DNA of 37,317 nucleotides from CAYSLC01 sp964431545 (GTDB lineage Bacteria > Desulfobacterota > Desulfobacteria > Desulfobacterales > JAABSP01): assembly GCA_964431545.1 (NCBI GenBank), contig CAYSLC010000025.1, positions 1-37,317 of the forward strand. The letters are read 5' to 3'. Numbering within the stretch: position 1 is the stretch's first letter; the number at the start of each line of letters is the position of its first letter. The notes beneath the pieces were generated by a model. That model was not told the origin of the DNA, searched no databases, and worked only from the letters and a program-made list of their open reading frames with translations. Shown one piece after another: positions 18,385 to 26,864 of this stretch. Made by a program: the position numbers and the translations under genes.

Positions 18385-18428
18385 GACGGGCGGGCCGAGG
18401 CATCTCCCTCGGCCCGCCCGTCCCTTTT
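18385..18428 (+). terminator. Terminator of tRNA-Pro
   Basis: A perfect 16-bp GC-rich stem (18385-18400 with 18407-18422), 6-base loop, followed by CC and four T. Strong hairpin but a short T-run. On the minus strand the same hairpin would also sit downstream of the cyclase gene, where it lacks a T-run. Confidence 0.7.
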
Positions 18429-18464
18429 CGGGGCCATTCACGGAACCATGGTTCACTTCCGGGT

Positions 18465-20600
18465 TCACTTCCGATCCACCCGCCACACCCCGTCCCACCC
18501 GGGCATGCCCCGGTCCAGGAGTTCCCGGCATTTCCGGCCGTACGCCCGCGCCGGCGGATCCGCATCCCCCAGCCGATCGAAGATCTCCAGGGCCTCCCGG
18601 AAACGACCGTCGTAGAACCGCTTCAATCCCTCTTCAAAGGCGGTGTAGATCTCCTTTCCGGCCTCATGGGCGGCCGATTCCAGGGGTTCGTAGATCCGCA
18701 CCGGCTCCGACCGTCCCACCACCAACACCTTCCCCATCTCCCGGAGAGGGAAGGTCCCCGCCAGTTCGGCTTTGGTGAACTCCGAAATGAGGGTGTAACT
18801 CCCGAACTGCTTGTTGACCCCCTCCAGGCGGGAAGCCAGATTGACGCTGTCGCCCAGCATGGTGTAGTCGAAACGGACATTGGACCCCAGATTGCCCACC
18901 ACCGCGGGTCCGGTGTTGATGCCGATCCGCATCCGCAGGGGCTTTCCGATCCGGGCCTGGAAGCCGGGACCCATTTCGGCCAGCTTTGCCTGGCACCGAA
19001 GGGCCGCCCGGACCGCCCGGACCGCGTGGCGGGGATCCTCCAGGGGGGCATTCCAGAAGGCGATGACGGCGTCCCCCTCATATTTGTCGATGGTGCCGCC
19101 CGCATCCTGGATGATCCCGCTCATGGCGGACAGGTAGTCGTTGAGCAGATGCGTGAGCGCCTCGGGGTCCATCTTTTCGGAGATCGAGGTGAAGCCTTCG
19201 ATGTCGGAGAAGAAGATGGAGAGCACGCGCCGCTCTCCGCCGAGCGTCAGCCGGCCGGGATCCTGAATGAGCTGCTCGATCACCGCCGGGCTCAGGTAGT
19301 GGCGGAACGCGCCTTTGATGAACCGCTTCTGGCGTCCCTCCGTGGCATAATTGACCACGAGACCGCCGAGGATGGTGATCCCGGCCGAGGCTTCCACCGC
19401 GACCAGGGGCAGCCAGACGCCCCGGAGGTATCCCCAAAACGCCAGCAGGACCGGAAGCGCGAGAGCGGAGATGATGACGACTCCCCCGGCGGCGGCCGAG
19501 CCGAACCGGGAGAGGCAGAGGCCGGCCGCCGTGCACAGGCCCGCCGTCAAAAGGATTACCACCCACGGGGACACCTCCCGCATGAAGTCGCCGGAGAGGT
19601 AGTTGTCGAGGAGGGTGGCGTGGATCTCCACCCCCGTGTAGACGCCGCCCGCCGGCGAGGGGCGCAGATCATGGAGCCCCGGGGCGGAGAACCCGAAGAG
19701 GACGTACTTGTCCCGGAACGCGTCCGGGTCGGTGATGACGGGCGGCTGCCCGCCGCGCAACCGGATCTCCGATTCCAGGACCGCCGCCGCGCTGTAGGCC
19801 CGATGGGTCCCGGTGGGTCCCCGGTACCGCAGCAGGGCCCGGCCACGGCGGTCCATGGGGATGGTTCGGCCGGCGACGGACAGGCGATCCTCCGAAATTT
19901 CCATTCGGGCGACCGGGTGAGACGCCAGATAGAGGGCGAGCCCCAGGGAGGGGAAGGTCTTCCCGTCGAAGCGGCCGATCAGCGATACCCGGCGGTAAAT
20001 ACCGTCGGGATCGGGCCGCAGGTGGACGTTGCCGAGCAGGGCCGCCCCATGGCCCACCTCGGCGATGGGCAGGAGGGCTCGGGGGTAGACCGGACCCCCA
20101 TCGGGAAGACCGGCCAGCCAGGTCTCGATTCCCTCAACCGCCACGGCGGCGGTCCGGAATGCCTCCGGCCAGCGCGTATGGGCCCCCGTCTCCCTCCCCA
20201 GGAATACCGTCCCCACCGAGGGGCCGAACCGTTCCAGGGCGCCTCCCAGGCGCTCGTCGTCCGACACGCCGTAGGCGGAGGGCTCGGTGAACAGGACGTC
20301 CAGGGCCAGGGCCTTTGCCCCGGCCCGTCGGCAGTGGTCGATGATGGCGGCGTACATCTCCCGGGGCCACGGCCAGGTGAGCCCGTTCTCCTCCCTGGCC
20401 CAGTCGAGGCTGTTCTGGTCGAGCAGGATCAGCCGGATCTCGTCCGTGGCCGGCCCCGGTCCGGCCAGGCTGCGGGCCCGCCAGTCCCAGGTCCTGGCCT
20501 CCCAGGAATCGAACACGCCCAGGGTCCAGAGGCCGAGCCCCAAAAGGGCCCCCGCCAGCCCGGCGAGGGCGCCGAAGGCGTATTTGTTGCCGATCCGCAC
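18465..20600 (-). CDS. CHASE2-domain class III adenylate cyclase
   Basis: Predicted membrane receptor that makes cAMP. The 711-aa protein has an N-terminal helix (about residues 8-30), a periplasmic CHASE2 sensor domain (about 35-325; typical AKALALDVLFTEPS and PGGVYTGVEIHATLLDN-like segments), three membrane helices (about 340-415) and a class III cyclase domain. Both metal aspartates are present (FSDIEGFT near 465 and DKYEGDAV near 505), with Lys of DKYEG and Asp of MLGDSVNLASR (near 582) matching ATP specificity and Asn/Arg for catalysis. About 100 C-terminal residues look TPR-like. The start is GTG 20600, 10 bases after the M48 gene, with no clear ribosome site, suggesting coupling. Confidence 0.93.
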   Translation of the reverse strand: MRIGNKYAFGALAGLAGALLGLGLWTLGVFDSWEARTWDWRARSLAGPGPATDEIRLILLDQNSLDWAREENGLTWPWPREMYAAIIDHCRRAGAKALALDVLFTEPSAYGVSDDERLGGALERFGPSVGTVFLGRETGAHTRWPEAFRTAAVAVEGIETWLAGLPDGGPVYPRALLPIAEVGHGAALLGNVHLRPDPDGIYRRVSLIGRFDGKTFPSLGLALYLASHPVARMEISEDRLSVAGRTIPMDRRGRALLRYRGPTGTHRAYSAAAVLESEIRLRGGQPPVITDPDAFRDKYVLFGFSAPGLHDLRPSPAGGVYTGVEIHATLLDNYLSGDFMREVSPWVVILLTAGLCTAAGLCLSRFGSAAAGGVVIISALALPVLLAFWGYLRGVWLPLVAVEASAGITILGGLVVNYATEGRQKRFIKGAFRHYLSPAVIEQLIQDPGRLTLGGERRVLSIFFSDIEGFTSISEKMDPEALTHLLNDYLSAMSGIIQDAGGTIDKYEGDAVIAFWNAPLEDPRHAVRAVRAALRCQAKLAEMGPGFQARIGKPLRMRIGINTGPAVVGNLGSNVRFDYTMLGDSVNLASRLEGVNKQFGSYTLISEFTKAELAGTFPLREMGKVLVVGRSEPVRIYEPLESAAHEAGKEIYTAFEEGLKRFYDGRFREALEIFDRLGDADPPARAYGRKCRELLDRGMPGWDGVWRVDRK

Positions 20601-20610
20601 CCGGCGAGGA

Positions 20611-21561
20611 TCAGACGGATCCCAACGCCGCCTGGAATCGGGCGTGGCGGGCGCGAACGGGGGTCACCCCGGGGGCGCCGCCGATATGCCGCCGGAGGTC
20701 GGAGATGCGGCTGGCCGGCGAAGGATGCGTGCTGGCGAAGTCGAGACGCCCCGGTTTGAGCCGTTCTTCCATGACCTGGAGCATGTCGATGAGACCGCCG
20801 GGACTGTAGCCCACCCGCTTCAAAATGGTCACGGCGGCCAGGTCGGCCTCCCGTTCGAACCCCCGGGAGTACCCCTTGTTGATCAAGGACTGGGTGACGT
20901 CGGAGACGGTTCCCTCGAAGGCCTCGGTAAGGCTTGCCAGTTGTTCGCCTCCGAAGGTCTTGGCGCTCTCCATGCCGATGGTGGTCAGGGCGTTGGTGAT
21001 CCGGGATTTCTTGATGGCCTGGAGGCCGTGGCGGCCCTGGACATGGCCGACCTCGTGGGCCAGCACGGCGGCCACGGCGTCTTCATGCTTGCAGCACCGG
21101 AGCATCCCCCGGGTGATGAAGATCAGCCCCCCCGGCGCGGCCAGGGCGTTGATCTCGTCCGAATCCTGGATCAGGAAGTGGTAGCCGCCGAAGGTCTCCG
21201 GCAGGTCCGAGGCCCGGGCCACGGTCTGGCCGACGAGATTGACGTAGCTGTTGGCTCTGGAATTTTTGTAGGGCGGATACTTGGACAGGATCACCGCGCC
21301 CACGCTTCGGCCGATGTAGTACTCCTGCTCCGGCGTGATGTCCTCGAACGTCCGGGCCACGGCGCCGGAGGTCCTCTTGATCGATTCGGCCTGGGAGGAG
21401 TCGATCACCCCCGCCGCCACGCCGATGGAGGTTCCCACGTCGGTCACCGCCGACATGGTCTTGCATCCCGCCGCCACCATGGAGAGGGCCGGGGCCGCGG
21501 CCAGCCCCAGGGCGGCCCTGGACGCCGTCTTCAAAAACCGTCTTCGTTCCGTGCCCGTCAT
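20611..21561 (-). CDS. M48-family metalloprotease, predicted Tat-exported lipoprotein
   Basis: Zinc metallopeptidase with the HEVGH motif (HExxH, about residues 168-172) and a downstream EREAD segment supplying the third zinc ligand, as in the BepA/Oma1/HtpX branch. The 316-aa protein starts with a twin-arginine signal (RRRFLKTASRAALGL) ending in a lipobox-like VAAGC, so it is probably exported folded and lipid-anchored. ATG 21561 overlaps the stop of the SH3 gene as ATGA. A longer open frame upstream is a shadow. BepA-type relatives degrade misassembled outer-membrane proteins; whether this one does so is inference. Confidence 0.93.
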   Translation of the reverse strand: MTGTERRRFLKTASRAALGLAAAPALSMVAAGCKTMSAVTDVGTSIGVAAGVIDSSQAESIKRTSGAVARTFEDITPEQEYYIGRSVGAVILSKYPPYKNSRANSYVNLVGQTVARASDLPETFGGYHFLIQDSDEINALAAPGGLIFITRGMLRCCKHEDAVAAVLAHEVGHVQGRHGLQAIKKSRITNALTTIGMESAKTFGGEQLASLTEAFEGTVSDVTQSLINKGYSRGFEREADLAAVTILKRVGYSPGGLIDMLQVMEERLKPGRLDFASTHPSPASRISDLRRHIGGAPGVTPVRARHARFQAALGSV

Positions 21562-22052
21562 CGCACACCTCCTTCGGGGGTCACCCGCCCCTCCCGCAGG
21601 AAACGCTCCATCTCCCGCTGAGAGACGGTGATCCGCTCCATTCGGTCGATCCATCCGAAATCGAGGTTCGGATTCTGCTGTTTGAAGGCGGATTCCACCT
21701 GACTGTTGAAGCCCTTGCCGGCCAGGGCCAGCTCGTCGCTGGTGGCCGCCTGCCGGACATCGGAGGCGCCGGGCCGGAGAACGATCTTCTTCGGGGTCAG
21801 CGCGGAGCCGTGGATCCATCCCGTGGCGCCTCCCGGGGCGGAGACCCGGGCCCAGCCTTCCCGCCGCTGCACCACCGTCACCCGGTCCCCGTAGGAGAGC
21901 CGTTGGATGATCCGCCCCAGAAAGGAGGGCTCCGACCGCACCTCTCCGGTTTTCACCTGGACACTCATCGACTCCTGCGCTGCGGCGGGCGCCCAAAATC
22001 CTCCCGCCGCAACGACAATGATCACCGATAACAATAGCCCGTTTTTTCCCAT
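21558..22052 (-). CDS. Exported SH3-domain protein
   Basis: 164 aa with a Sec-type signal peptide (residues 1 to about 25, ending PAAAQ), a bacterial SH3b domain (about 30-92: VRSEPSFLGRIIQRLSYGD, then GWARVSAPGGATGWIHGSAL) and a C-terminal helical region of about 70 residues including DELALAGKGFN. SH3b domains commonly bind peptidoglycan or peptides. ATG 22052 has an excellent AAGGAG ribosome site 7 bases away. It is first in an overlapping trio with the M48 protease and the CHASE2 cyclase, suggesting a common envelope function. No enzyme motif is visible. Confidence 0.87.
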   Translation of the reverse strand: MGKNGLLLSVIIVVAAGGFWAPAAAQESMSVQVKTGEVRSEPSFLGRIIQRLSYGDRVTVVQRREGWARVSAPGGATGWIHGSALTPKKIVLRPGASDVRQAATSDELALAGKGFNSQVESAFKQQNPNLDFGWIDRMERITVSQREMERFLREGRVTPEGGVR

Positions 22053-22164
22053 GGCGCTTCTCCTTTTCTTCGGGCGCGGCCCCATCGAACAAGGGGGCCG
22101 ATCCGGAAAGGTTATCATTCGGGAGAACCAGGGCAAGCGACCCACGATTCCGCCCGGATCACTC

Positions 22165-22192
22165 TTGCCATTTTTCCCCTCATCCTTATAAT
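22165..22192 (+). promoter_or_regulatory. Promoter of the type II secretion operon
   Basis: TTGCCA (22165-22170, 5 of 6), 16 bases, then a perfect TATAAT (22187-22192). The start near 22199 gives a leader of about 145 bases before gspF. The same AT-rich block read on the minus strand holds TTTCCA (22212-22217), 18 bases, TATTAT (22188-22193), a weaker candidate for the divergent SH3-M48-cyclase unit; the two would overlap. Confidence 0.5.
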
Positions 22193-22222
22193 ATGTCCTT
22201 GATTTGGAGGGTGGAAACGAAT

Positions 22223-22255
22223 ATGATCTTCGCAATCGATCTCTGCTACCGGTAG
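22223..22255 (+). other. Possible leader mini-ORF (10 codons) before gspF
   Basis: In the T2SS leader a GGAGGGTGG ribosome-site-like run (22207-22215) precedes an ATG at 22223 that encodes MIFAIDLCYR and then stops. gspF itself has no good ribosome site before its ATG 22345, so the best initiation signal of the leader belongs to this mini-ORF. The leader also has a GCCAC-GCC-GTGGC hairpin about 40 bases before gspF. I see no known riboswitch. Function, if any, is unknown and chance occurrence is quite possible. Confidence 0.25.
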
Positions 22256-22344
22256 GTAACGCGATATTATTCCATTTGGCAATACTTTTTCACACCTGAG
22301 CCACGCCGTGGCATCTTGCCCGAATCGATAAACACACAAGAATC

Positions 22345-23568
22345 ATGCCGGTTTACGAATATACAGCCCTGGATCTGAAGGGAAAGACGATCTCCGGGAT
22401 CATCGACGCGGAGAGTTCCCCGGCGGCCCGTCAGAAACTCCGCACGTCGAAGATCTTTCCGGTATCCATCCAGGAGACCCGGAAAAGCGCCAGGAAGGAG
22501 GGGCGATTTTCCTCCGGATGGAGCGGGTTCCAGCGGGTCAAGGCCTCGGAAGTCTCCCTGATGACCCGGCAGCTGGCCACCCTGCTGGGGGCCGGATTCG
22601 CCCTGGTGCCGGCGCTCGACACCCTGATCCCCCAAACCCGGTCCCAGGGTTTCAAGAAGTGCCTCGCCCACATCAAGGACGCCATCGTGGAGGGGAACAG
22701 CTTCGCCTCCGCCCTGGCGGCCTACCCGGGGGTCTTCTCCCCGGTCTACATCAACATGGTCTCCGCCGGAGAGACATCCGGAACGCTGGAGATCGTTCTC
22801 GACCGGCTGGCCGACATCACGGAGAAACAGCAGGCCCTCAAGAACCGGATCCGCGCCGCCCTGGCCTATCCGGTCCTGATGTCCCTCATCGGGATGGTGG
22901 TCCTCTTTCTGCTCCTGGCCTTCATCGTCCCGAGCATCTCCTCCATCTTCGCCGATATGAATCAGGTGCTCCCCACGCCCACCCGGATCCTGATCTTCGT
23001 CAGCACCCTCTTTCAAGGATACTGGTGGGCGCTCATCATGGCCGTGGTTCTCGCCTTCCTTGGCCTCCGGGCCCTGAAACGGACGGCCGGGGGGAAGCGG
23101 TCTCTGGACAGGATGATTCTCCGGCTGCCCGGCTTCGGCGTGCTGGCGCGGAAGCTGGCGGTGGCCCGGTTCTCCAGGACCCTCGGCTCCCTCCTCGAAA
23201 ACGGCGTCTCCATGCTGACGGCCCTGGATATCGTCAAAAACATCGTGGGCAACGTCCTTCTGGCGGAGGCCGTGGAAAAGGCCTCCCGCGAGGTGGGCAA
23301 GGGGCAGGGGCTCGGCAAGTCCCTCTCCGAAAGCGACATTTTCCCCCCCCTCTCCATTCAGATGATCCTGGTGGGGGAGCAGAGCGGGGAGCTGGAATCG
23401 ATGCTCAACAAGATCGCCGATGTCTTCGAGGGGGAGGTTGAATCGACCATCCTGAGCATGACCGCGCTGCTGGAGCCGATCATGATCCTGGTGATGGGCG
23501 TGGTGGTCGGCTTCATCGTCCTGTCCATCTGCCTGCCCATCTTTGAGATGAACCAATTGGTTCGGTAA
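22345..23568 (+). CDS. gspF: Type II secretion inner-membrane platform protein GspF
   Basis: Polytopic platform protein that couples the GspE ATPase to pseudopilus assembly. The 407-aa protein begins MPVYEYTALDLKGK, typical of GspF/PilC, has two repeated cytoplasmic helical domains (for example FVPALDTL-like and the second copy SMLTALDIVKNI) and three membrane helices (about 170-195, 225-245 and near the C-terminus, VVVGFIVLSICLPIF). First gene of the operon; the ribosome site is poor. Confidence 0.97.
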   Translation: MPVYEYTALDLKGKTISGIIDAESSPAARQKLRTSKIFPVSIQETRKSARKEGRFSSGWSGFQRVKASEVSLMTRQLATLLGAGFALVPALDTLIPQTRSQGFKKCLAHIKDAIVEGNSFASALAAYPGVFSPVYINMVSAGETSGTLEIVLDRLADITEKQQALKNRIRAALAYPVLMSLIGMVVLFLLLAFIVPSISSIFADMNQVLPTPTRILIFVSTLFQGYWWALIMAVVLAFLGLRALKRTAGGKRSLDRMILRLPGFGVLARKLAVARFSRTLGSLLENGVSMLTALDIVKNIVGNVLLAEAVEKASREVGKGQGLGKSLSESDIFPPLSIQMILVGEQSGELESMLNKIADVFEGEVESTILSMTALLEPIMILVMGVVVGFIVLSICLPIFEMNQLVR

Positions 23569-23600
23569 CCATCGATTTCGGTACATCGAACGGAGGTGTA

Positions 23601-24059
23601 ATGAAAATACGATTCGGTTTGTTCACGCCATTGGACCGTCGGGGATTCACCCTGATCGAACTGATGGTGGTCATCGTCATCCTCGGCATCCTGGCGGGAC
23701 TGATCGTCCCCAACATCATGGACACGCCGGACGAGGCCAAGCAGGCCAAGGCCAAGGTGGATATCTCCGCCATGGAGACGGCCCTGAAGATGTACAAACT
23801 CCACAACGGAAACTACCCCACCACCGAGCAGGGCCTCCAGGCGCTGGTGGAGCCTCCCCAGACCGGTGACGCCCCCACCAACTGGAAGCCGGGCGGCTAT
23901 CTGGAGAAGGGCAAGGTGCCCGCCGATCCATGGGGCGGGGACTATGTCTACCTGAGCCCCGGCTTGCACGGGGATTTCGACATCTCCTCCTACGGGGCGG
24001 ACGGGGTCCCCGGCGGGGAGGGGAAGAACAAGGACATCCACAGTTGGGAGATCGAATAG
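23601..24059 (+). CDS. gspG: Major pseudopilin GspG
   Basis: Main subunit of the T2SS pseudopilus. The 152-aa prepilin has the cleavage/methylation site RRG|FTLIELMVV with Glu at +5, a hydrophobic N-terminal helix, the family sequence NGNYPTTEQGLQALV, and a C-terminal calcium-binding-type segment (SSYGADGVPGGEG). A GGAGGTG ribosome site precedes ATG 23601. The prepilin peptidase needed to process it (GspO) is not in the window. Confidence 0.98.
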   Translation: MKIRFGLFTPLDRRGFTLIELMVVIVILGILAGLIVPNIMDTPDEAKQAKAKVDISAMETALKMYKLHNGNYPTTEQGLQALVEPPQTGDAPTNWKPGGYLEKGKVPADPWGGDYVYLSPGLHGDFDISSYGADGVPGGEGKNKDIHSWEIE

Positions 24060-24075
24060 CTCCACCGGACGGCTC

Positions 24076-24588
24076 TTGAAGGTTTTCCGGAAAACGGAGG
24101 GCGGCTTCACCCTCATCGAACTGGTGGTGGTCATCTCCCTCATCAGCCTGATGTTCTTCTTCTCCCTGCCCAGGCTGGAGGATTCCCTCTTCAGCGGGGA
24201 GAACAACAAACTCTCGCGCTGGATCATGGTGAAGATCCGGTCGCTCAAGGAGAAATCCTTCCGGGAGGGACGCGGCTATACGCTCCACATCGGACTCGAC
24301 AGCGGCCTGATGTGGACGACCCATGAGGGGATGGACGAGGAGGCCCTGCTCAAGGCAGAGGAGCAGGGCCGTCCCCTGCCGGAAGGGTATCGCATCCTGG
24401 ACGTGGCGTACCCCGGCCGGGGCCGGGTCTCTTTAGGGACCGCCCCGATCCGGTTCTACCGGGGGGGGTACTCCGACAAGGCCCTCATCCATATAGAGGA
24501 TGAAGCGGGGGAACCGATCTCCTTTCTGATCGAGCCGTTCCTCGACAAGGTCAAACGGTTTGACGCGTATGTGGACCTGGAAGGGTAA
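24076..24588 (+). CDS. gspH: Minor pseudopilin GspH
   Basis: Minor component of the pseudopilus tip. The 170-aa protein has the prepilin motif GG|FTLIELVVVISL with Glu at +5, then a soluble domain. The start appears to be TTG 24076, since no ATG lies at a sensible distance before the short basic leader (KVFRKTEGG); GGACGG upstream may serve as ribosome site. It overlaps gspI by about 20 bases. Order and size support GspH. Confidence 0.9.
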   Translation: MKVFRKTEGGFTLIELVVVISLISLMFFFSLPRLEDSLFSGENNKLSRWIMVKIRSLKEKSFREGRGYTLHIGLDSGLMWTTHEGMDEEALLKAEEQGRPLPEGYRILDVAYPGRGRVSLGTAPIRFYRGGYSDKALIHIEDEAGEPISFLIEPFLDKVKRFDAYVDLEG

Positions 24589-24991
24589 CCCGTTTCCGGC
24601 CGTCGGCCCTTCGGGGGATTCCGACGGATTCACCCTCCTGGAGGTGATGGTGGCCGTGGCCGTGATGGCCATCGTTTTGGTGGCGGTCTACCGGCTGCAA
24701 TCCCAGTCCATCGCCATGAACAACACCGCCCGGTTTTTCATGACCGCTCCCATGCTGGCCCAGGCCAAGGCCTCGGAGACGGCCCTGACCCCACTCGGCG
24801 ACCTGGGCGGCGGCGATGGGGATTTCGGGGAGGCATTTCCGGGCTACCGTTGGTCGGTCCGGGTCGAGGACGTGGAATCGGAGGCCCTGGGAAGAGGCGC
24901 GGAGAACCTCAAGCGGGTCGACGTCACGGTCACCCTGGAGCCGGACGGGTTCACCTATGGGTTCAGAACCTACCGCATCTTCGAGGAGTGA
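24569..24991 (+). CDS. gspI: Minor pseudopilin GspI
   Basis: Minor tip pseudopilin that nucleates the GspI-J-K complex. The protein (140 aa from ATG 24569) has an unusually long leader of about 20 residues before the site DG|FTLLEVMVAVAVMA, Glu at +5. A TTG three codons earlier is an alternative start. It overlaps the end of gspH, implying translational coupling, and is followed by gspJ after 7 bases. Confidence 0.9.
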   Translation: MWTWKGNPFPAVGPSGDSDGFTLLEVMVAVAVMAIVLVAVYRLQSQSIAMNNTARFFMTAPMLAQAKASETALTPLGDLGGGDGDFGEAFPGYRWSVRVEDVESEALGRGAENLKRVDVTVTLEPDGFTYGFRTYRIFEE

Positions 24992-24998
24992 TCCGGAC

Positions 24999-25709
24999 AT
25001 GGCCTGTCGAAAAACCGATACTTTCGCCGTCCGGGGCTTCACCCTCCTGGAGATCCTGCTGGCCATTTTCATCTTCACCATCGTGGTGACCACCATGCTG
25101 GGATCGTACAACGCCGTCTTCTCCAACGTGGGGGCCCTCAATCGATCCATCGAGGCACACCAGATGGGGCGAAGCTGCATGAACCGGATGACGGCCGATC
25201 TCGAGGCCCTTTACGTGGAGATCCCTCCGGGATACACCCCCCCGGACATCGATGATCCCCCGGATCCCCATCGGATCATCGGGGAGGAGGTCTATGGCGG
25301 GACCGAAACCTTCCCCCGCCTCCGCTTCACCGCCCTGGCCCACCTCCCCTTCGGGGACGACCCGAGGGACGGCGTGGCCGAAGTGGTCTACTACGTCCAA
25401 TGGGATCCCGAGACCGGCGGGACCCTCCGTCGGGCGGACAGCCTGTTTCCCGACTACCGGTACGACGAGCGGGGGGGGTTCGAGGAACGGCCCTCGGATC
25501 CGATCCTCTGCGAATCGGTGAAATCGCTCACCTACACCTTCCTGGACGCGGACGGCCGGGAACATGACCACTGGAACTCGGAGACGGACGAGTTCGACTT
25601 CGCCACCCCCCGGGCCTTGGGGATCGAGCTGGAGATCGGCGATGAATTCACTTCAATTTCCTTTCAAACTATGGTAGCGTTTCCGATTTTTAGAGAGAAA
25701 AAGGAGTAG
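24999..25709 (+). CDS. gspJ: Minor pseudopilin GspJ
   Basis: 236-aa minor pseudopilin with the site RG|FTLLEILLAIFIFTI, Glu at +5, and a large soluble domain. ATG 24999 has GAGGAG (in the end of gspI) upstream. Longer upstream frames from 24816 are shadows of gspI. Forms the pseudopilus tip with GspI and GspK. Confidence 0.92.
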   Translation: MACRKTDTFAVRGFTLLEILLAIFIFTIVVTTMLGSYNAVFSNVGALNRSIEAHQMGRSCMNRMTADLEALYVEIPPGYTPPDIDDPPDPHRIIGEEVYGGTETFPRLRFTALAHLPFGDDPRDGVAEVVYYVQWDPETGGTLRRADSLFPDYRYDERGGFEERPSDPILCESVKSLTYTFLDADGREHDHWNSETDEFDFATPRALGIELEIGDEFTSISFQTMVAFPIFREKKE

Positions 25710-25723
25710 CCCAAGTCCATCCC

Positions 25724-26812
25724 ATGCCAGCCATCCCATCCCAAACCGACCGGGGGGTAGCCCTTCTGATCGTCCTGGCCCTCATGGCCGTCCTGGTGCC
25801 GGCGTCCCTGGAGCTGAACCGGAGGGCCCGGGACACGGTCATGGCGGCCGCCGCGGCCCGGGACCGGCTCTCCCTCTCCCAGATGGCCGAGGCCGGCACC
25901 AGCGCCGCCATGGCCGTGCTCATCAAGGATAAACTCGAGTCGACCATCGACTCGATCCAGGAGGATTGGGCTCACCCCGAAAAGATCGCCGAGGTCCTCC
26001 AGGACCTCCCCTTCGACAAGGGGAAGGTCGATTTCACCATCTCCGACGAACTGGCCCGGATCCAGGTCAACGCCCTGGTGGAGTTTCCCGAGGGACGCAG
26101 CTTCAACGAGTCGCAGAAGATCATGTGGGACCGGTTCACCCGGCTTCTCCTCTCCCAGCACGAGGCCCTGGAGGAACTCGAAGCCACCACCATCGTCAAC
26201 TCGGTCAAGGACTGGCTCGATTCGGGGGACGACGGCGCCATCACCGGCCTGGACGGCGCGGAATCGGAGTTCTACCGGTCCCTCGATCCGCCCTACACGT
26301 GCAGAAACGGCCCCCTGCCGCGGATCGACGAACTGGTCCTGGTGAAGGGGATCATCCCGGAGCTTTTCCACGGCATCGGCGAGCTGCCCGGCATCTCCCG
26401 GTTCATGACGGTGCACGGGATGTCCCGGAGCCCCAAGACGGTGGAGGGACGGAACTTCGCCTTTGACGGAAAAATCAACATCAACACCGCGCCGCTGCCG
26501 GTTCTGGTGGCCGTCATCCCCTCCGAAAACCCCGAATATGCCCAGTTGATCCACGATTACCGCCACGAAAAGGACGGGGACACTTACATCCACGACCTGT
26601 CGCGCCCCACCTGGTACCGCTCCGTGGACGGCATCCCCGGCGACTTGAGGATCGATCCCAAGCTTCTCACCACCGCCAGCGATCTGTTCCGAATCGAGGT
26701 GAGCGCCACGCTGAACGGACTGGAGAAGCGGGTGGAGACGGTGGTCCAGCGGGAGAAGGCCAAAGAGACGGGAAAATGGAAATGCAAGGTACTGAGCCGG
26801 TGGACCGGTTGA
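25724..26812 (+). CDS. gspK: Atypical pseudopilin GspK
   Basis: Largest pseudopilin, capping the tip. The 362-aa protein has the short leader and the site RG|VALLIVLALMAVL, which lacks Glu at +5, the known hallmark of GspK. The large soluble part includes the helix-hairpin-helix-like INVNTAP-type segment, here INTAPLPVL. Follows gspJ by 14 bases. Confidence 0.94.
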   Translation: MPAIPSQTDRGVALLIVLALMAVLVPASLELNRRARDTVMAAAAARDRLSLSQMAEAGTSAAMAVLIKDKLESTIDSIQEDWAHPEKIAEVLQDLPFDKGKVDFTISDELARIQVNALVEFPEGRSFNESQKIMWDRFTRLLLSQHEALEELEATTIVNSVKDWLDSGDDGAITGLDGAESEFYRSLDPPYTCRNGPLPRIDELVLVKGIIPELFHGIGELPGISRFMTVHGMSRSPKTVEGRNFAFDGKININTAPLPVLVAVIPSENPEYAQLIHDYRHEKDGDTYIHDLSRPTWYRSVDGIPGDLRIDPKLLTTASDLFRIEVSATLNGLEKRVETVVQREKAKETGKWKCKVLSRWTG

Positions 26813-26864
26813 TCCCGGGGAAACGCCCCCCTTCCCTCGGCCGGGCCGCCACGCGGAGATCTCC

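Noticed and set aside
22267..23586. Minus-strand 439-codon frame opposite gspF
   Set aside because: It is a low-complexity shadow of gspF; gspF has full family similarity and operon context.
24461..25478. G8 runs in gspH (24461-24468) and gspJ (25471-25478) as possible phase-variation tracts
   Set aside because: Runs of this length are expected several times by chance in 37 kb of GC-rich sequence, and others occur elsewhere (for example C8 near 3690 and in tyrS). Both genes are intact.
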